DNA of 64,000 bases. Origin: Lysobacteraceae bacterium SCN 69-320. Lineage in GTDB: Bacteria > Pseudomonadota > Gammaproteobacteria > Xanthomonadales > Rhodanobacteraceae. Below the pieces are notes generated by a model, which made no database searches, was not told the DNA's origin, and saw only the letters and a program-made list of their open reading frames with translations. Both the position numbers and the translations under genes were made by a program. Shown in pieces: positions 9,870 to 19,637 of the stretch (positions within the stretch are counted from its first letter, which is position 1; each line of letters starts with the position of its first letter). The stretch lies in assembly GCA_001725155.1 (NCBI GenBank), contig MEFP01000008.1:124001-188000 (forward strand). The letters are read 5' to 3'.

Positions 9870-12800
9870 GCGAGGCCTGACGCGCGGCCTTGCGCGCCGC
9901 CTTGCGCTCGCGCCGGCGCTGGGCGCGGCGTTCCAGCAGCAGGTAGATGGCCGGCGTGGTCAGCAGGGTCAGGGTCTGCGAGATCAGCAGCCCGCCGATC
10001 ATCGCGATGCCGAGCGGCCGGCGCATCTCGGCGCCGGCGCCGAAGCCGATGGCCAGCGGCAGCGCGCTGAAGATCGCCACGAGCGAGGTCATCATGATCG
10101 GGCGGAAGCGTACGAGGCAGGCCTCGCGGATCGCTTCCAGGGGGGCCAGGCCATGTTCGCGCTCGGCGACCAGGGCGAAGTCGATCATCATGATCGCGTT
10201 CTTCTTGGCGATGCCGATCAGCAGCACGATCGCGATGATGGAGACGATGGACAGTTCGGTATTGGTCACCAGCAGCGCGAGCACGGCGCCGACGCCGGCG
10301 GAGGGCAGGGTGGACAGGATCGTCAGCGGGTGGATCAGGCTCTCGTAGAGCATGCCGAGGATCAGGTAGACCGCGAGGATCGCCGCGAGGAACAGCAGCG
10401 GCGTGTCGCTCTGCTGCTGCTGGAAGCGGCGGAAGTCGCCGCCGAATTCGCCGGTGATGTCGCCGGGCATGCGCAGATTCTTCATGGTCTGCTCGACGAG
10501 CTTGCCGGCTTCGCTCATCGGCACGTCGGGAGCCAGGCCGAAGGACACATCCATGACCGCGAACTGCGAGCGATGCTGGATCGAGGTCGGTGCGATGCCG
10601 TCGCGCATGCGCGTCAGCGCCGTCATCGGCACCATCGCGCCGCTGCCGGACTGCACGTAGAGCCGCTCCAGCGCGCCCGGCGTCGCGGCCTGGCCCGGAT
10701 CGGCCGTGACGACGACCTTGTACTGGTTGATGTCGGAATAGATCGTCGAGACCTGGCGCTGGCCGAACGCGTCGTACAGCGCGCTGTTGATCGCGGCGAT
10801 GCTGACGCCCAGGCGCGCGGCCGTGTCGCGGTCGATGTCCAGGTTCTGGCGCAGCCCGGCGCCCTGCAGGTCGGAACCGACGTCGCGCAGCTGCGGCAGT
10901 TTCTTCAGCGCCTCGACGAGCTTCGGCGTCCATTCCTGCAGCTGGCCCAGGTCGGAGCCGCGCAGCGAATAGTTGTACTGCGCGCCGCCGCCGCCGCCGG
11001 CTCCACCGCCGCCGCCGATGTCCTGCACCGGGCGCAGGCGCAGGCGTATGCCGGGCACCTGGCCGGCCTTGGCCGCGAGCCGGTTCATGACCACGAACGT
11101 GGACACGTCGCGCCCTTCGCCGAGCGGCTTGAGATTGATGAACAGCGAGCCCGATCCACCGCCGCCGCCGAAGCGGCCGCCGCCGACGCGTGCGCCGACG
11201 CTCTCAACGGCCGGATCGGCGCGCACGATGTCGGCGATGCGCTGCTGGCGTTCGACCAGCACCTCGAACGACACGTCCGAGCCCGCATCGGTGGAGCCCT
11301 GCAGCTGTCCCGTGTCCTGCTGAGGGAAAAAGCCCTTGGGCACGAGGATCATGAGCCAGACGGTCAGGCCGAGCAGAAACGCCGGCAGGCTGGCCATGAG
11401 CCGCGGCCAGGACAGCGCCCAGTCCAGCGCGCGACGATAGACCGCGACGCTCCAGGCGTGCATCGCGTCGACGCGGCGTTCCAGTGCGCCGGGCGGCTTG
11501 TCGCCGTGAGGCGTCATGAACTGCGCGCACAGCGACGGCGTGACCGTCAGCGAGACGAGTGCAGAGATCGCGATCGCCGCAGCCAGGGTCACGGCGAATT
11601 CGCGGAACAGCAGGCCGAGGAAGCCGCCCATGAAGAACAGCGGAATGAACACGGCCAGCAGCGACAGGGTGATCGAGACGATGGTGAAGCCGATTTCGCG
11701 CGCGCCGAGCAGGGTGGCTTGCAGCCGCGGCATGCCTTTCTCGAGGTGACGCGCGATGTTCTCGATGACGACGATCGCATCGTCGACGACGAAGCCGATG
11801 GCGATGACCAGCGCCATCAGCGACAGGTTGTTCAGCGTGAAACCGAGTATGTACATGACCGCGAACGCGCCGGCCAGCGACAAGGGAACGGCAAGACCGG
11901 CAATCAACGTCGGTGCGAGCCGGCGCAGGAACAGCAGCATCGTGAGAATCACCAGGCCGAGGCTGATCAGCAGCGACACCTGCACCTCCATCACGGACGC
12001 GCGTATGGTCGGCGTGCGGTCGAGGAACGGCGTGAGCTGCGCGTCGCTCGGCAGCCAGGCGCGCAGTTCCGGCAGCAGCGCCTTGACCGAGTCGACCGTG
12101 GCGATGACGTTGGCGTCGGCCTGCTTGCGCACGAACAGCAGGATCGCGCGCTGGCCGTCGAACCAGGCCGCCTGGTAGCGGTCCTCCTGGCCCTGGCTGA
12201 CCCTGGCCACGTCGCGCAGGAATACCGGGCTGCCGCTGCGGCTGGCGATGATGAGATTGGCGAATTCCTCGGGCTTGCTCAGCGAGTTGTTCGAGGCGAT
12301 GGCCATGGTCGTGCGGCCGTCGCTCAGAAAACCCTGCGCCGTCGTCACGTTCGCCGCGACGAGCGCATTGCGCACGTCGGTCGTCGAGATGCCGCGTGCG
12401 TTCAACGAACGCAGATTCAGATCGACGCGTATCGCCGGCGTCGCGCCGCCGGCGATGTCGACGTCGGCCACGCCGGACAGCTGGCGCAGCCTTTGAGCGA
12501 CCAGCGAGTCGGCATAGTTGTACAGCTCGCCGAGCGGCCGCGTCGGCGAGGTCAGCGCGAGGATGATGACCGGCGCGTTGTTCGGATTCGCCTTGCGGTA
12601 GGTCGGCGCGGTGCGCAGGCCCGACGGCAGGTCCGGCGCGGCGGCGTTGATCGCCGCCTGCACGTCGCGCGCGGCGCTGTCGAGATTGCGTCCGGCCTCG
12701 AAGATGATGTTGACCGAAGCGCTGCCTTCGCTGCTGTTGGAGCTCATCTCGTCGATGCCGGCGATCTGGCCGAGATGGCGCTCCAGCGGCGCGGCGACGG

Positions 12801-12984
12801 TCGTGGCCATGGTGCCGGCGTCCGCGCCGGGCTGGCTCGCGCTGACGAAGATGGCCGGAAATTCCACGTTCGGCAGCGGTGCGACGCCGAGCAGGGTGTA
12901 GCAGATCATGCCGGCCACGAACAGGCCCGCCGCAAGCAGCGAAGTGCCTATGGGCCGGCGGATGAACGGCGTCGACAGGCTCAT
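9853..12984 (-). CDS. mdtC: RND multidrug efflux permease, MdtC-like
   Basis: A 1043-residue RND (HAE1) inner-membrane pump. The first transmembrane helix is at about residues 10-30, followed by a large periplasmic loop. The TM4 proton-relay aspartates are in AIGFVVDDAIVVIENIA. DVQAAINAAAPDLPSG and TYRKANPNNAP match MdtC more closely than AcrB. Two glycine-rich stretches lie in the second periplasmic loop (near residues 590-605 and 660-675), longer than expected. The ATG overlaps the stop of the upstream permease gene (ATGA), so the two pump subunits are translationally coupled. MdtB/MdtC act as a heterotrimer with an adaptor and TolC; no outer-membrane factor is encoded here. Confidence 0.9.
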   Translation of the reverse strand: MSLSTPFIRRPIGTSLLAAGLFVAGMICYTLLGVAPLPNVEFPAIFVSASQPGADAGTMATTVAAPLERHLGQIAGIDEMSSNSSEGSASVNIIFEAGRNLDSAARDVQAAINAAAPDLPSGLRTAPTYRKANPNNAPVIILALTSPTRPLGELYNYADSLVAQRLRQLSGVADVDIAGGATPAIRVDLNLRSLNARGISTTDVRNALVAANVTTAQGFLSDGRTTMAIASNNSLSKPEEFANLIIASRSGSPVFLRDVARVSQGQEDRYQAAWFDGQRAILLFVRKQADANVIATVDSVKALLPELRAWLPSDAQLTPFLDRTPTIRASVMEVQVSLLISLGLVILTMLLFLRRLAPTLIAGLAVPLSLAGAFAVMYILGFTLNNLSLMALVIAIGFVVDDAIVVIENIARHLEKGMPRLQATLLGAREIGFTIVSITLSLLAVFIPLFFMGGFLGLLFREFAVTLAAAIAISALVSLTVTPSLCAQFMTPHGDKPPGALERRVDAMHAWSVAVYRRALDWALSWPRLMASLPAFLLGLTVWLMILVPKGFFPQQDTGQLQGSTDAGSDVSFEVLVERQQRIADIVRADPAVESVGARVGGGRFGGGGGSGSLFINLKPLGEGRDVSTFVVMNRLAAKAGQVPGIRLRLRPVQDIGGGGGAGGGGGAQYNYSLRGSDLGQLQEWTPKLVEALKKLPQLRDVGSDLQGAGLRQNLDIDRDTAARLGVSIAAINSALYDAFGQRQVSTIYSDINQYKVVVTADPGQAATPGALERLYVQSGSGAMVPMTALTRMRDGIAPTSIQHRSQFAVMDVSFGLAPDVPMSEAGKLVEQTMKNLRMPGDITGEFGGDFRRFQQQQSDTPLLFLAAILAVYLILGMLYESLIHPLTILSTLPSAGVGAVLALLVTNTELSIVSIIAIVLLIGIAKKNAIMMIDFALVAEREHGLAPLEAIREACLVRFRPIMMTSLVAIFSALPLAIGFGAGAEMRRPLGIAMIGGLLISQTLTLLTTPAIYLLLERRAQRRRERKAARKAARQASLSAAR

Positions 12985-15900
12985 GGCGCGGTCGCGGCCG
13001 TCGCGGCGTCGGCGCGCGTACGGCGGTGCGCGAGCCAGTCGTTGATGCGTTCGAGATACAGGTAGATCACCGGCGTCGTGTACAGGGTGACCAGCTGCGA
13101 CAGCAGCAGGCCGCCCACGATGGACACGCCGAGCGGCCGGCGCAGCTCGGCGCCGATGCCGTTGCCGAGGGCCAGCGGCAGCGCGCCGAGCAGCGCCGCG
13201 GCCGTGGTCATCATGATCGGGCGGAAGCGCAGCAGGCAGGCGCGGTGGATCGCGTCGCGCGCGCGCAGGCCCTCGCGCTGTGCCTCGATCGCGAAGTCGA
13301 TCATCATGATCGCGTTCTTCTTGACGATGCCGATCAGCAGGATGATGCCGACGATGCCGTCGATCGACAGGCTCATGCCGCAGATATACAGCGCAAGCAG
13401 TGCGCCGACGCCGGCCGGCGGCAGGGTCGACAGGATCGTCAGCGGGTGGATGTAGCTCTCATACAGTACGCCGAGCACGATGTAGATGACCACGACCGCG
13501 GCCAGGATCAGCAGCAGCTCGTTGGCCTGCGAGGCGGAGAATTCGGCGGCCTTGCCGACGAAGCCGGTGCGCACCGAGGTCGGCAGGTTCATTTCGCGTT
13601 CGACCGCATGGAAGGCTTCCACCGCGTCCGACAACGAATAGCCCTGCGCCGTGTTGAAGCCGATCGTCACGGCGGGCAGCTGGTCCTGATGGGCGATGAC
13701 CAGCGGTGCGTTGGCGACCGTCGCATGCGCGACGCTGGACAGCGGCACCGTGCCGGCACCGTTGCCGCTGCCGGTCACGTTGCCGGCCACGGCGCCCGCG
13801 ACGGCGCCGCTGCTGCTGGCGCGCACGGCGAGCTTGTCGAGCAGGTCGCTGCTGCTGCGGAATTCCGGTGCGACTTCGAGCACGACGCGGTACTGGTTCA
13901 ACTCGGTGAAGATCGTCGTCACCTGACGCTGGCCGAACGCGCTGTACAGGGTGTCGTCGATGCTCTGTATCGCCACACCGAGGCGGCTGGCCTGCTCGCG
14001 GTCGATGCGCAGCAGCAGCTGCAGGCCCTTGGCCGCGAGATTGTTGTCGACGTCGGCGAGTTCGGGCCGGGCGCGCAGCGCCGCGGTCATGCGTGCGGCC
14101 GCATCGCCGAGTTCCTTGGAATCGACGTCGGTCAGCGTGTACTGGTATTCGGTCGCGCCGACGCGGCTGTCGAGCGCGACGTCCTGCACGGGCTTCAGAT
14201 ACAGCGCGATCGCCGGAATCTGCGCGGTGACCTGCTGCAGTGCCGGCAGCACCTCGTCGAGGCCGCGGCGCTGGCCGCGCGGCTTCAGCACGATGCTGAG
14301 CTGGCCCTGGTTCAGGGTCGGATTGATCGCGCCGGCACCGACGAACGCGGCCACGCCGGCCACGTCCGGCACGCCGCGCAGTGCCGCGGCGACCTGCTCC
14401 ACGCGCGACTGCATCAGCGGAAACGCGATGTTCTCGTCGGCCTCGACGACGGCGGTCACCAGACCGGTGTCCTGTTCCGGCAGCAGGCCCTTGGGAATCA
14501 TCACGTACAGCAGCGCGGTCAGCGCGACCGACGCCGTCGCCACGGCCATGGTCAGGCGCGGATGATCGAGCACCCAGAGCAGGCTGCGGTCGTAGGCGTC
14601 GACGACGCGGCCGTAGAAGCCGCTGCGATCGGTCAGGTCCTCGGCCTCGCCGCGGATCTCGCCGGGCTTGAGCAGGTAGGCGCACATCATCGGCGTCAGG
14701 GTCAGCGAGACCAGCGCCGACAGTGCGACGGCGATGGACAGCACCCAGGCGAATTCGTGGAACAGGCGGCCGGTCACGCCGGGCATCAGCAGCAGCGGCA
14801 GGAACACGGCGATCAGCGAGACCGTCAGCGACACGACCGTGAAGGCGATCTCCTTGGCGCCTATCTCGGCCGCGCTGAGGCCGTCGCGACCCTTCTCGAG
14901 ATAGCGCACGATGTTCTCGATCATGACGATCGCATCGTCGACGACGAAGCCGGTCGCGACGGTCAGCGCCATCAGCGACAGGTTGTCGAGCGAGAAGCCG
15001 GCGAAGCTCATCACCGCGAACGTGCCGAGCAGGGACAGCGGCACGGCCACGCCCGGAATCACCGTCGCCCAGAGCCGGCGCAGGAACACGAAGATCACCG
15101 CGACGACGAGCATCACGGTCAGGATCAGGGTGAACTGCACGTCGTGCACCGACGCGCGGATGGTCACGGTGCGGTCGGCGAACACGGCCAGATCGACCCC
15201 GGCCGGCAGCACCGCGCGCAGTTGCGGCAGGATCGCCTGCACCTGTTCCACCGTGCTGACGATGTTCGCGCCGGGCTGGCGGCGTATGTCCAGCAGCACG
15301 GCCGGCTTGCCGTTGGCCCAGGCCGAGACCTGATCGTTCTCGACGCCGTCGATGACCTTCGCCACGTCCTTCAGGCGTATCGCCGCGCCGTTGCGCCAGC
15401 TGATGATGGCGTCGCGATACGCCGCCGCGTCGCGCAGCTGGTCGTTCGTGCCGATGCTGAAGGACTGCACGTCGCCGTTGAGCGAGCCCTTCGGCGCATT
15501 GACGTTGAGCTGGGTCAGCGCGCTGCGCACGTCTTCGAGGGTCAGGCCGAGATTGGCCAGCTGGCCCGGATTGACCTGCACGCGCACGGCCGGCCGCACG
15601 TTGCCGGCGATGCTGACCAGGCCCACGCCGCTGACCTGCGACAGCTTCTGCGCGAGGATGCTGTCGGCGTAGTTGTTGACGTCGCGCAGCGGCAGGGTCT
15701 GCGAGGACAGCATCAGGGTCAGTATCGGCGCGTCGGCCGGATTGACCTTGTTGTAGACCGGCGGATAAGGCAGCCCGGTCGGCAGGGTGCCGCGCGCCGC
15801 GTTGATCGCCGCCTGCACGTCCTGCGCGGCCGCGTCGATGTCGCGGTCGACATGGAACTGCAGGTTGATCGTCGACAGTCCGGCCGAACTGTCGGAGGTC

Positions 15901-16139
15901 ATCAGGGTCAGGCCCGAGATCTGGCCGAACTGCCGCTCCAGCGGCGTCGTGACGAGCGCGGCGATCGTGCTCGGGCTCGCACCGGGGTAGTAGGTCGTGA
16001 CCTGCAGGTTCGGCGCGTCGATGTCCGGCAGCGCCGATACCGGCAGCTGGCGGTAGCCGAGCAGCCCGAGCAGCACCAGCGCGAGCATCAGCAGCGAGGT
16101 GGCGACGGGGCGGCGGATGAAGATCGAAGAGAAGGACAT
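12981..16139 (-). CDS. mdtB: RND multidrug efflux permease, MdtB-like
   Basis: A 1052-residue RND pump. The N-terminus SIFIRRPVATSLLMLALVLL is TM1; LPVSALPDIDAPNLQVTT and TTPLERQFGQISGL match MdtB. The TM4 proton-relay aspartates are in TGFVVDDAIVMIENIVRYL. Twelve transmembrane segments and two large periplasmic loops are expected. It is the second gene of adaptor-MdtB-MdtC, the same order as E. coli mdtABC. A 230-bp gap with a small hairpin separates it from the adaptor gene, and a four-base overlap links it to mdtC. An Ala/Val/Gly-rich insertion (SSGAVAGAVAGNVTGSG) in the second porter loop looks lineage-specific. Confidence 0.9.
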   Translation of the reverse strand: MSFSSIFIRRPVATSLLMLALVLLGLLGYRQLPVSALPDIDAPNLQVTTYYPGASPSTIAALVTTPLERQFGQISGLTLMTSDSSAGLSTINLQFHVDRDIDAAAQDVQAAINAARGTLPTGLPYPPVYNKVNPADAPILTLMLSSQTLPLRDVNNYADSILAQKLSQVSGVGLVSIAGNVRPAVRVQVNPGQLANLGLTLEDVRSALTQLNVNAPKGSLNGDVQSFSIGTNDQLRDAAAYRDAIISWRNGAAIRLKDVAKVIDGVENDQVSAWANGKPAVLLDIRRQPGANIVSTVEQVQAILPQLRAVLPAGVDLAVFADRTVTIRASVHDVQFTLILTVMLVVAVIFVFLRRLWATVIPGVAVPLSLLGTFAVMSFAGFSLDNLSLMALTVATGFVVDDAIVMIENIVRYLEKGRDGLSAAEIGAKEIAFTVVSLTVSLIAVFLPLLLMPGVTGRLFHEFAWVLSIAVALSALVSLTLTPMMCAYLLKPGEIRGEAEDLTDRSGFYGRVVDAYDRSLLWVLDHPRLTMAVATASVALTALLYVMIPKGLLPEQDTGLVTAVVEADENIAFPLMQSRVEQVAAALRGVPDVAGVAAFVGAGAINPTLNQGQLSIVLKPRGQRRGLDEVLPALQQVTAQIPAIALYLKPVQDVALDSRVGATEYQYTLTDVDSKELGDAAARMTAALRARPELADVDNNLAAKGLQLLLRIDREQASRLGVAIQSIDDTLYSAFGQRQVTTIFTELNQYRVVLEVAPEFRSSSDLLDKLAVRASSSGAVAGAVAGNVTGSGNGAGTVPLSSVAHATVANAPLVIAHQDQLPAVTIGFNTAQGYSLSDAVEAFHAVEREMNLPTSVRTGFVGKAAEFSASQANELLLILAAVVVIYIVLGVLYESYIHPLTILSTLPPAGVGALLALYICGMSLSIDGIVGIILLIGIVKKNAIMMIDFAIEAQREGLRARDAIHRACLLRFRPIMMTTAAALLGALPLALGNGIGAELRRPLGVSIVGGLLLSQLVTLYTTPVIYLYLERINDWLAHRRTRADAATAATAP

Positions 16140-16284
16140 GGCTTATCCGTGGCGCGCGTCGCGGGGGCCGGGTGATCCGGCGAAGGTCGAAGCGCGGCCG
16201 CTGCAGGGGCGCTGCGTTCTGACCGCGGTCGGACCCCGCCGGGTGTTCGAGCCTTCTCCTGCGGCGGCGGCCGGAGGAGAGAGG

Positions 16285-16303
16285 GCGGGCCTTTCCGGCC
16301 CGC
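16285..16303. promoter_or_regulatory. Hairpin in the adaptor-permease gap
   Basis: A 7-bp perfect stem (GCGGGCC / GGCCCGC) with a five-base loop lies in the 230-bp gap (16140-16369) between the adaptor and the MdtB-like permease. There is no T run after it. It could trim or stabilise the mRNA so that adaptor and pump are made in different amounts; this is inference. No gene is seen in the gap. Confidence 0.35.
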
Positions 16304-16369
16304 TCGTCGCAGGGAACGGGCGGGCGTCGTGATGCGTTGACCTGCGCGAACCGCGCATCGCTGCGGTCC

Positions 16370-17593
16370 TCAGCCGCCGCGGCGGCGGCGCGGCGTGTCG
16401 CCGGCCTTGGCCGGATCGGTGGTCTTGCCCGCATCGCTGGCCGGAGCGGCCGGCGCCGGCGGGGTTTCGCCGGGCGCCAGCGCCAGCACCTTGGAGCCGG
16501 GCTTGAGGCGGAACTGGCCTTCGCTGACGACGCGGTCGCCGGCCTTGAGGCCGTCGAGCACGACGGTCTTGCCGCCGGGGGCCTCGGTGCCGGGCTTGAC
16601 CGCCTGCAGTGCGACGGTCGAATCCTCCTTGACCAGATAGACGTAGCTGCCGTCGGGGCCGCGCTGCACGGCCTGGGTGGGTACGGTCACGGCGTTGGCG
16701 ATCTCGCCGACTTCCAGGCGCACGTTGACGAACTGGCCCGGCCACAAGGTGTTTTCGGTGTTGGCGAACTCGGACTTGAGCTTGAACGTGCCGGTGGTCG
16801 AGTCGATCTGGTTGTCGATGACGCTGAGCGTGCCTTCGGCGATCACGCGGTTGTCGGCGCGGTCGCGTGCGACGACCTTCAGCGCCGGGCCTGCGCCGCG
16901 CACGCGCTCGAGCTGCTGCTCGGGCAGGGTGAACAGGACGTTGATCGGATGGACCTGCGTAAGAACGACGATGGCTTCGCTCTGGCTGCCCTGCACGAGG
17001 TTGCCGACGTCGACCTGGCGGATGCCGGCGATGCCGTCGATGGGCGCCTTGATGACGGTATAGCCGAGCTGCACGCGCGCATTGGCGACGGCGGCTTCGT
17101 CGGCGGCGACCGTGGCCTCGAGCTGGCGCACGGTGTGGCGCTGGTTCTCCAGGTCCTGCGCGGCGACGAAGTTCTTCTGGATCAGTTCCTCGTAGCGCTT
17201 GAGCGTGGAGCGCGCGCCGGCAAGCTGGGCCTCGTCCTGCTTCTTCTTTGCGGCGGCCTGGTCGAGCTGGCTCTGGTAGCTGCGCGCGTCGATGCGCGCG
17301 ATGACCGCGTCCTTGGCGATTTCCTGGCCTTCCTTGAACAGGATGGCCTCGATCTGGCCGCCGACCTGCGGCCGCACGCTGACCGTGTTGAGCGCCTGCA
17401 CCGTGCCGAGCGCATCGAGGCTCAGCGCGACGTTCTCGCTGGTGGCGGGCACCGCGGTGACCGGGATGGCCGTGTCGGCGTCGCTGCCGCCGGCACGGCG
17501 CTGCGAACTGGCGCTGTTGGTGAGCGTGCGATAGCCGAAGAGTCCGACCAGGGCGACGGCGATGACGGCGATGATGAGCTTGCCACGCGACAT
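16370..17593 (-). CDS. mdtA: RND efflux periplasmic adaptor (membrane fusion protein), MdtA-like
   Basis: A 407-residue adaptor. Residues 5-25 form an uncleaved or lipid-free N-terminal anchor (KLIIAVIAVALVGLFGYR). The lipoyl halves flank an alpha-helical hairpin: SVRPQVGGQIEAILFKEGQEI and VQLGYTVIKAPIDGIAGIRQ. The hairpin is predicted coiled coil (QLDQAAAKKKQDEAQLAG). The C-terminus is Ala/Pro-rich and ends RRRRGG. It links the inner-membrane pump to an outer-membrane TolC partner. The start follows AGGAAG at good spacing. It is the first gene of the efflux operon and lies 170 bp downstream of the RegA-like gene on the same strand. Confidence 0.9.
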   Translation of the reverse strand: MSRGKLIIAVIAVALVGLFGYRTLTNSASSQRRAGGSDADTAIPVTAVPATSENVALSLDALGTVQALNTVSVRPQVGGQIEAILFKEGQEIAKDAVIARIDARSYQSQLDQAAAKKKQDEAQLAGARSTLKRYEELIQKNFVAAQDLENQRHTVRQLEATVAADEAAVANARVQLGYTVIKAPIDGIAGIRQVDVGNLVQGSQSEAIVVLTQVHPINVLFTLPEQQLERVRGAGPALKVVARDRADNRVIAEGTLSVIDNQIDSTTGTFKLKSEFANTENTLWPGQFVNVRLEVGEIANAVTVPTQAVQRGPDGSYVYLVKEDSTVALQAVKPGTEAPGGKTVVLDGLKAGDRVVSEGQFRLKPGSKVLALAPGETPPAPAAPASDAGKTTDPAKAGDTPRRRRGG

Positions 17594-17763
17594 GCTGCTT
17601 CCTTGTGAGTGCGTTGCGGAGCCGTTTGCACGAACTGCCCCGGTCGCCTAACGGACCGGGGCCTGCGGCGTTGACAGGTGCCGGAGAAGAATTTTCGCCG
17701 CATCGGCGGTGCTGGCAAACCGGCCGTATCCGGATGCCGCGCGGCCCGGATCGGTCGCAAGGC

Positions 17764-18321
17764 TCATGAGCCGCCCCGCTCGCGTACCGGATGCTTGGCC
17801 AGCTTGCGCTGCAGGGTACGCCGGTGCAGGCCCAGGCGCCGGGCCGCTTCGGAAATGTTCCCTTCGCTCTCGACCAGCACGCGCTGGATATGTTCCCACT
17901 CCAGCCGGCGCAGCGGCGGCGCATGTTCGGCACCGCTGGCCACGGCATCGCCAGTGTCGCCGTCGTCGTCGCGCAAGGCGCGCACGATCGCGTCGGCATC
18001 CACGGGCTTGGCCAGGTAGTCGTGGGCGCCGCGCTTGATCGCCTCGACCGCGGTCGCGATCGAGGCATAGCCGGTCAGCAGCAGGATGCGCAGCTGCGGC
18101 GCGACCGCGAGCAGCTGGGGGATCAGCGACAGGCCGTTGTCGGCGCCGAGCTTGAGGTCGAGCACGGCATAGCGCGGATGTTCGCGCCGCGTCAGCGCGA
18201 GCGCGCCGGCGGCGTCATGGGCGACGGCGACGGTGAAGCCGCGCGAGGACAGCGCGCGGCTGAGCACACGGGTGAACACTTCGTCGTCGTCGATCAACAG
18301 CAGGTTTCCCGCGGGTTGCAT
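17764..18321 (-). CDS. regA: RegA/PrrA/ActR-type response regulator
   Basis: A 185-residue regulator, the length typical of RegA/PrrA. The receiver domain has the acidic cluster DDDE at 11-14, phospho-acceptor Asp55 in YAVLDLKLGADNG, the Thr in LLLTGYAS and Lys105 in LAKP. The C-terminal Fis-type helix-turn-helix is NISEAARRLGLHRRTLQRKL. RegA/PrrA proteins respond to redox state through RegB/PrrB; a RegB-like kinase lies at 22007-23317. The ATG at 18321 is preferred because AGGA lies nine bases upstream; the ATG at 18354 has no such site. The gene is directly upstream of the efflux operon on the same strand. Confidence 0.88.
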   Translation of the reverse strand: MQPAGNLLLIDDDEVFTRVLSRALSSRGFTVAVAHDAAGALALTRREHPRYAVLDLKLGADNGLSLIPQLLAVAPQLRILLLTGYASIATAVEAIKRGAHDYLAKPVDADAIVRALRDDDGDTGDAVASGAEHAPPLRRLEWEHIQRVLVESEGNISEAARRLGLHRRTLQRKLAKHPVRERGGS

Positions 18322-18595
18322 GGGGTCGGTTCCTGGCGAGGGTATGCGAGTCATGAAAGAGCTTTTGCGGGTGTAGTCCGCCCGAGTCAAGGGCCGGCGA
18401 ATACCGCCGCGCGGCCTGCGGCCGGGACGGGATGCCGTCGCCGCATCCGGATGACTGGCATAGTCGGCGTCCGGCGGGCCCTGGAGGGCGGAGCGGGGCG
18501 CGGGTACGGAGGCGTGTTGCCGCCTTAGGGTTTTTGCCGCCGCTTGCCGTACTTGGGGGCGACCGGCGTTCGCCGCGCTTCCCGGAGACCGTTTC

Positions 18596-19636
18596 ATGCC
18601 CTTGTTCCGCCCCCGCCGCCTTCTCGCCGCCGCGCTGCTCTGCGCCGCGTTCGCCGCCGCCGCCGCGCCCGACAGCGGCGACCGCTACCGCGTCACGATG
18701 ACCATGCGCATGGCCGGCATGTCGATGCCGGGCACCACGACCGAGGTCTGCACCGCGCGCGCGCAGGCGGTCAGCGAGCAGGCCATCCCGAAAGACAAGA
18801 ACTGCGAGGTGCAGAACTTCCGCGTCGAGGGTAACAAGGCCTCGTATCACCTGGTCTGCACCGGCAAGAACGCGATGACCGGCGACGGCGAGATGGAGAC
18901 CCTGGCCGACGGCTATCGCGGCAGCATCAAGGCGCAGGTCGAGGGCCAGCAGATGACGATGAGCTACGAAGGCAAGCGCATCGGCGGCTGCGACTACGCC
19001 ACCGAATCGCCCGAGGCGCAGGGCCGTGCGGTCACCGCCCAGATCTGCGAAGCGCAGCTCGAGTCGCCGGTCTCGCACACGATGTACATCGGTCCGAAGG
19101 CGGCCTGCCCGGCCTACAAGGCCAAGTTCTGCGCCAACGTGAACCGTCTGACCGCGAAGGCCGCCGAACCGGCGCATTTCGCCGAAACCGACCGCACCTA
19201 CGGCGGCGCGATCTGGCAGGCCGTCGAAGGTTGCGGCAGTTCGCGCGCGGCGATCCTGGTCAAGGCCTGCAGCCAGGCCGAAGCCAGCGGCGAGCTGGAT
19301 TTCGTCGGCGACTACTGCCCCGACCTCGTGGCGCGCCATTGCGCCGACGCCGACCCGAACCGCAACGGCCGTTTCCTCGTGCAGCACTGCGCCGACCGTG
19401 CGCGCGCGCTGGCCGCGCAGCAGTGCGAAGGCCGCGGCTACACCGCGATGCAGTCCTCGCCGTACAAGGGCTTCTGCAGCAGCTACGCGGCGCAGCGCCT
19501 GAACGCGCGCAATGCCGGCACGCAGGCCGCGCCGGCATCGCAGGACGCGGCTCCGGCCGGTGACGAGGCGCCGGCGAAGAAGCCGTCGCTGCGCGACCGC
19601 TTCAAGGGACTGAAAGACCGCATCGGCGGCAACTGA
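18596..19636 (+). CDS. Secreted DUF3617-domain protein, cysteine-rich
   Basis: A 346-residue exported protein. Residues 1-24 are an alanine-rich signal peptide. The N-terminal half has the DUF3617 pattern (RYRVTMTMRMAGMSMPG, the K-D-x-x-C element DKNCEV, GEMETLADGYRGSI). The second half is unusually rich in cysteines spaced like short disulfide-linked repeats (CANV, GCGSS, YCPDL, HCADAD, QCEGRGY) and ends in a basic tail. The function of DUF3617 is unknown. It is followed two bases later by the carboxypeptidase gene. A 240-bp gap separates it from the divergent regA. Confidence 0.8.
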   Translation: MPLFRPRRLLAAALLCAAFAAAAAPDSGDRYRVTMTMRMAGMSMPGTTTEVCTARAQAVSEQAIPKDKNCEVQNFRVEGNKASYHLVCTGKNAMTGDGEMETLADGYRGSIKAQVEGQQMTMSYEGKRIGGCDYATESPEAQGRAVTAQICEAQLESPVSHTMYIGPKAACPAYKAKFCANVNRLTAKAAEPAHFAETDRTYGGAIWQAVEGCGSSRAAILVKACSQAEASGELDFVGDYCPDLVARHCADADPNRNGRFLVQHCADRARALAAQQCEGRGYTAMQSSPYKGFCSSYAAQRLNARNAGTQAAPASQDAAPAGDEAPAKKPSLRDRFKGLKDRIGGN

Positions 19637-19637
19637 G

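Noticed and set aside
9793..16175. Two plus-strand open frames of over 1000 codons.
   Set aside because: Both are mirror frames of the RND permease genes, rich in Arg, Gln and His, without domains or ribosome-binding sites.
13459..16434. A 991-codon minus-strand frame overlapping the MdtB-like gene.
   Set aside because: Arg/Pro-rich shadow in another frame of the same strand; the MdtB-like frame has full RND motifs.
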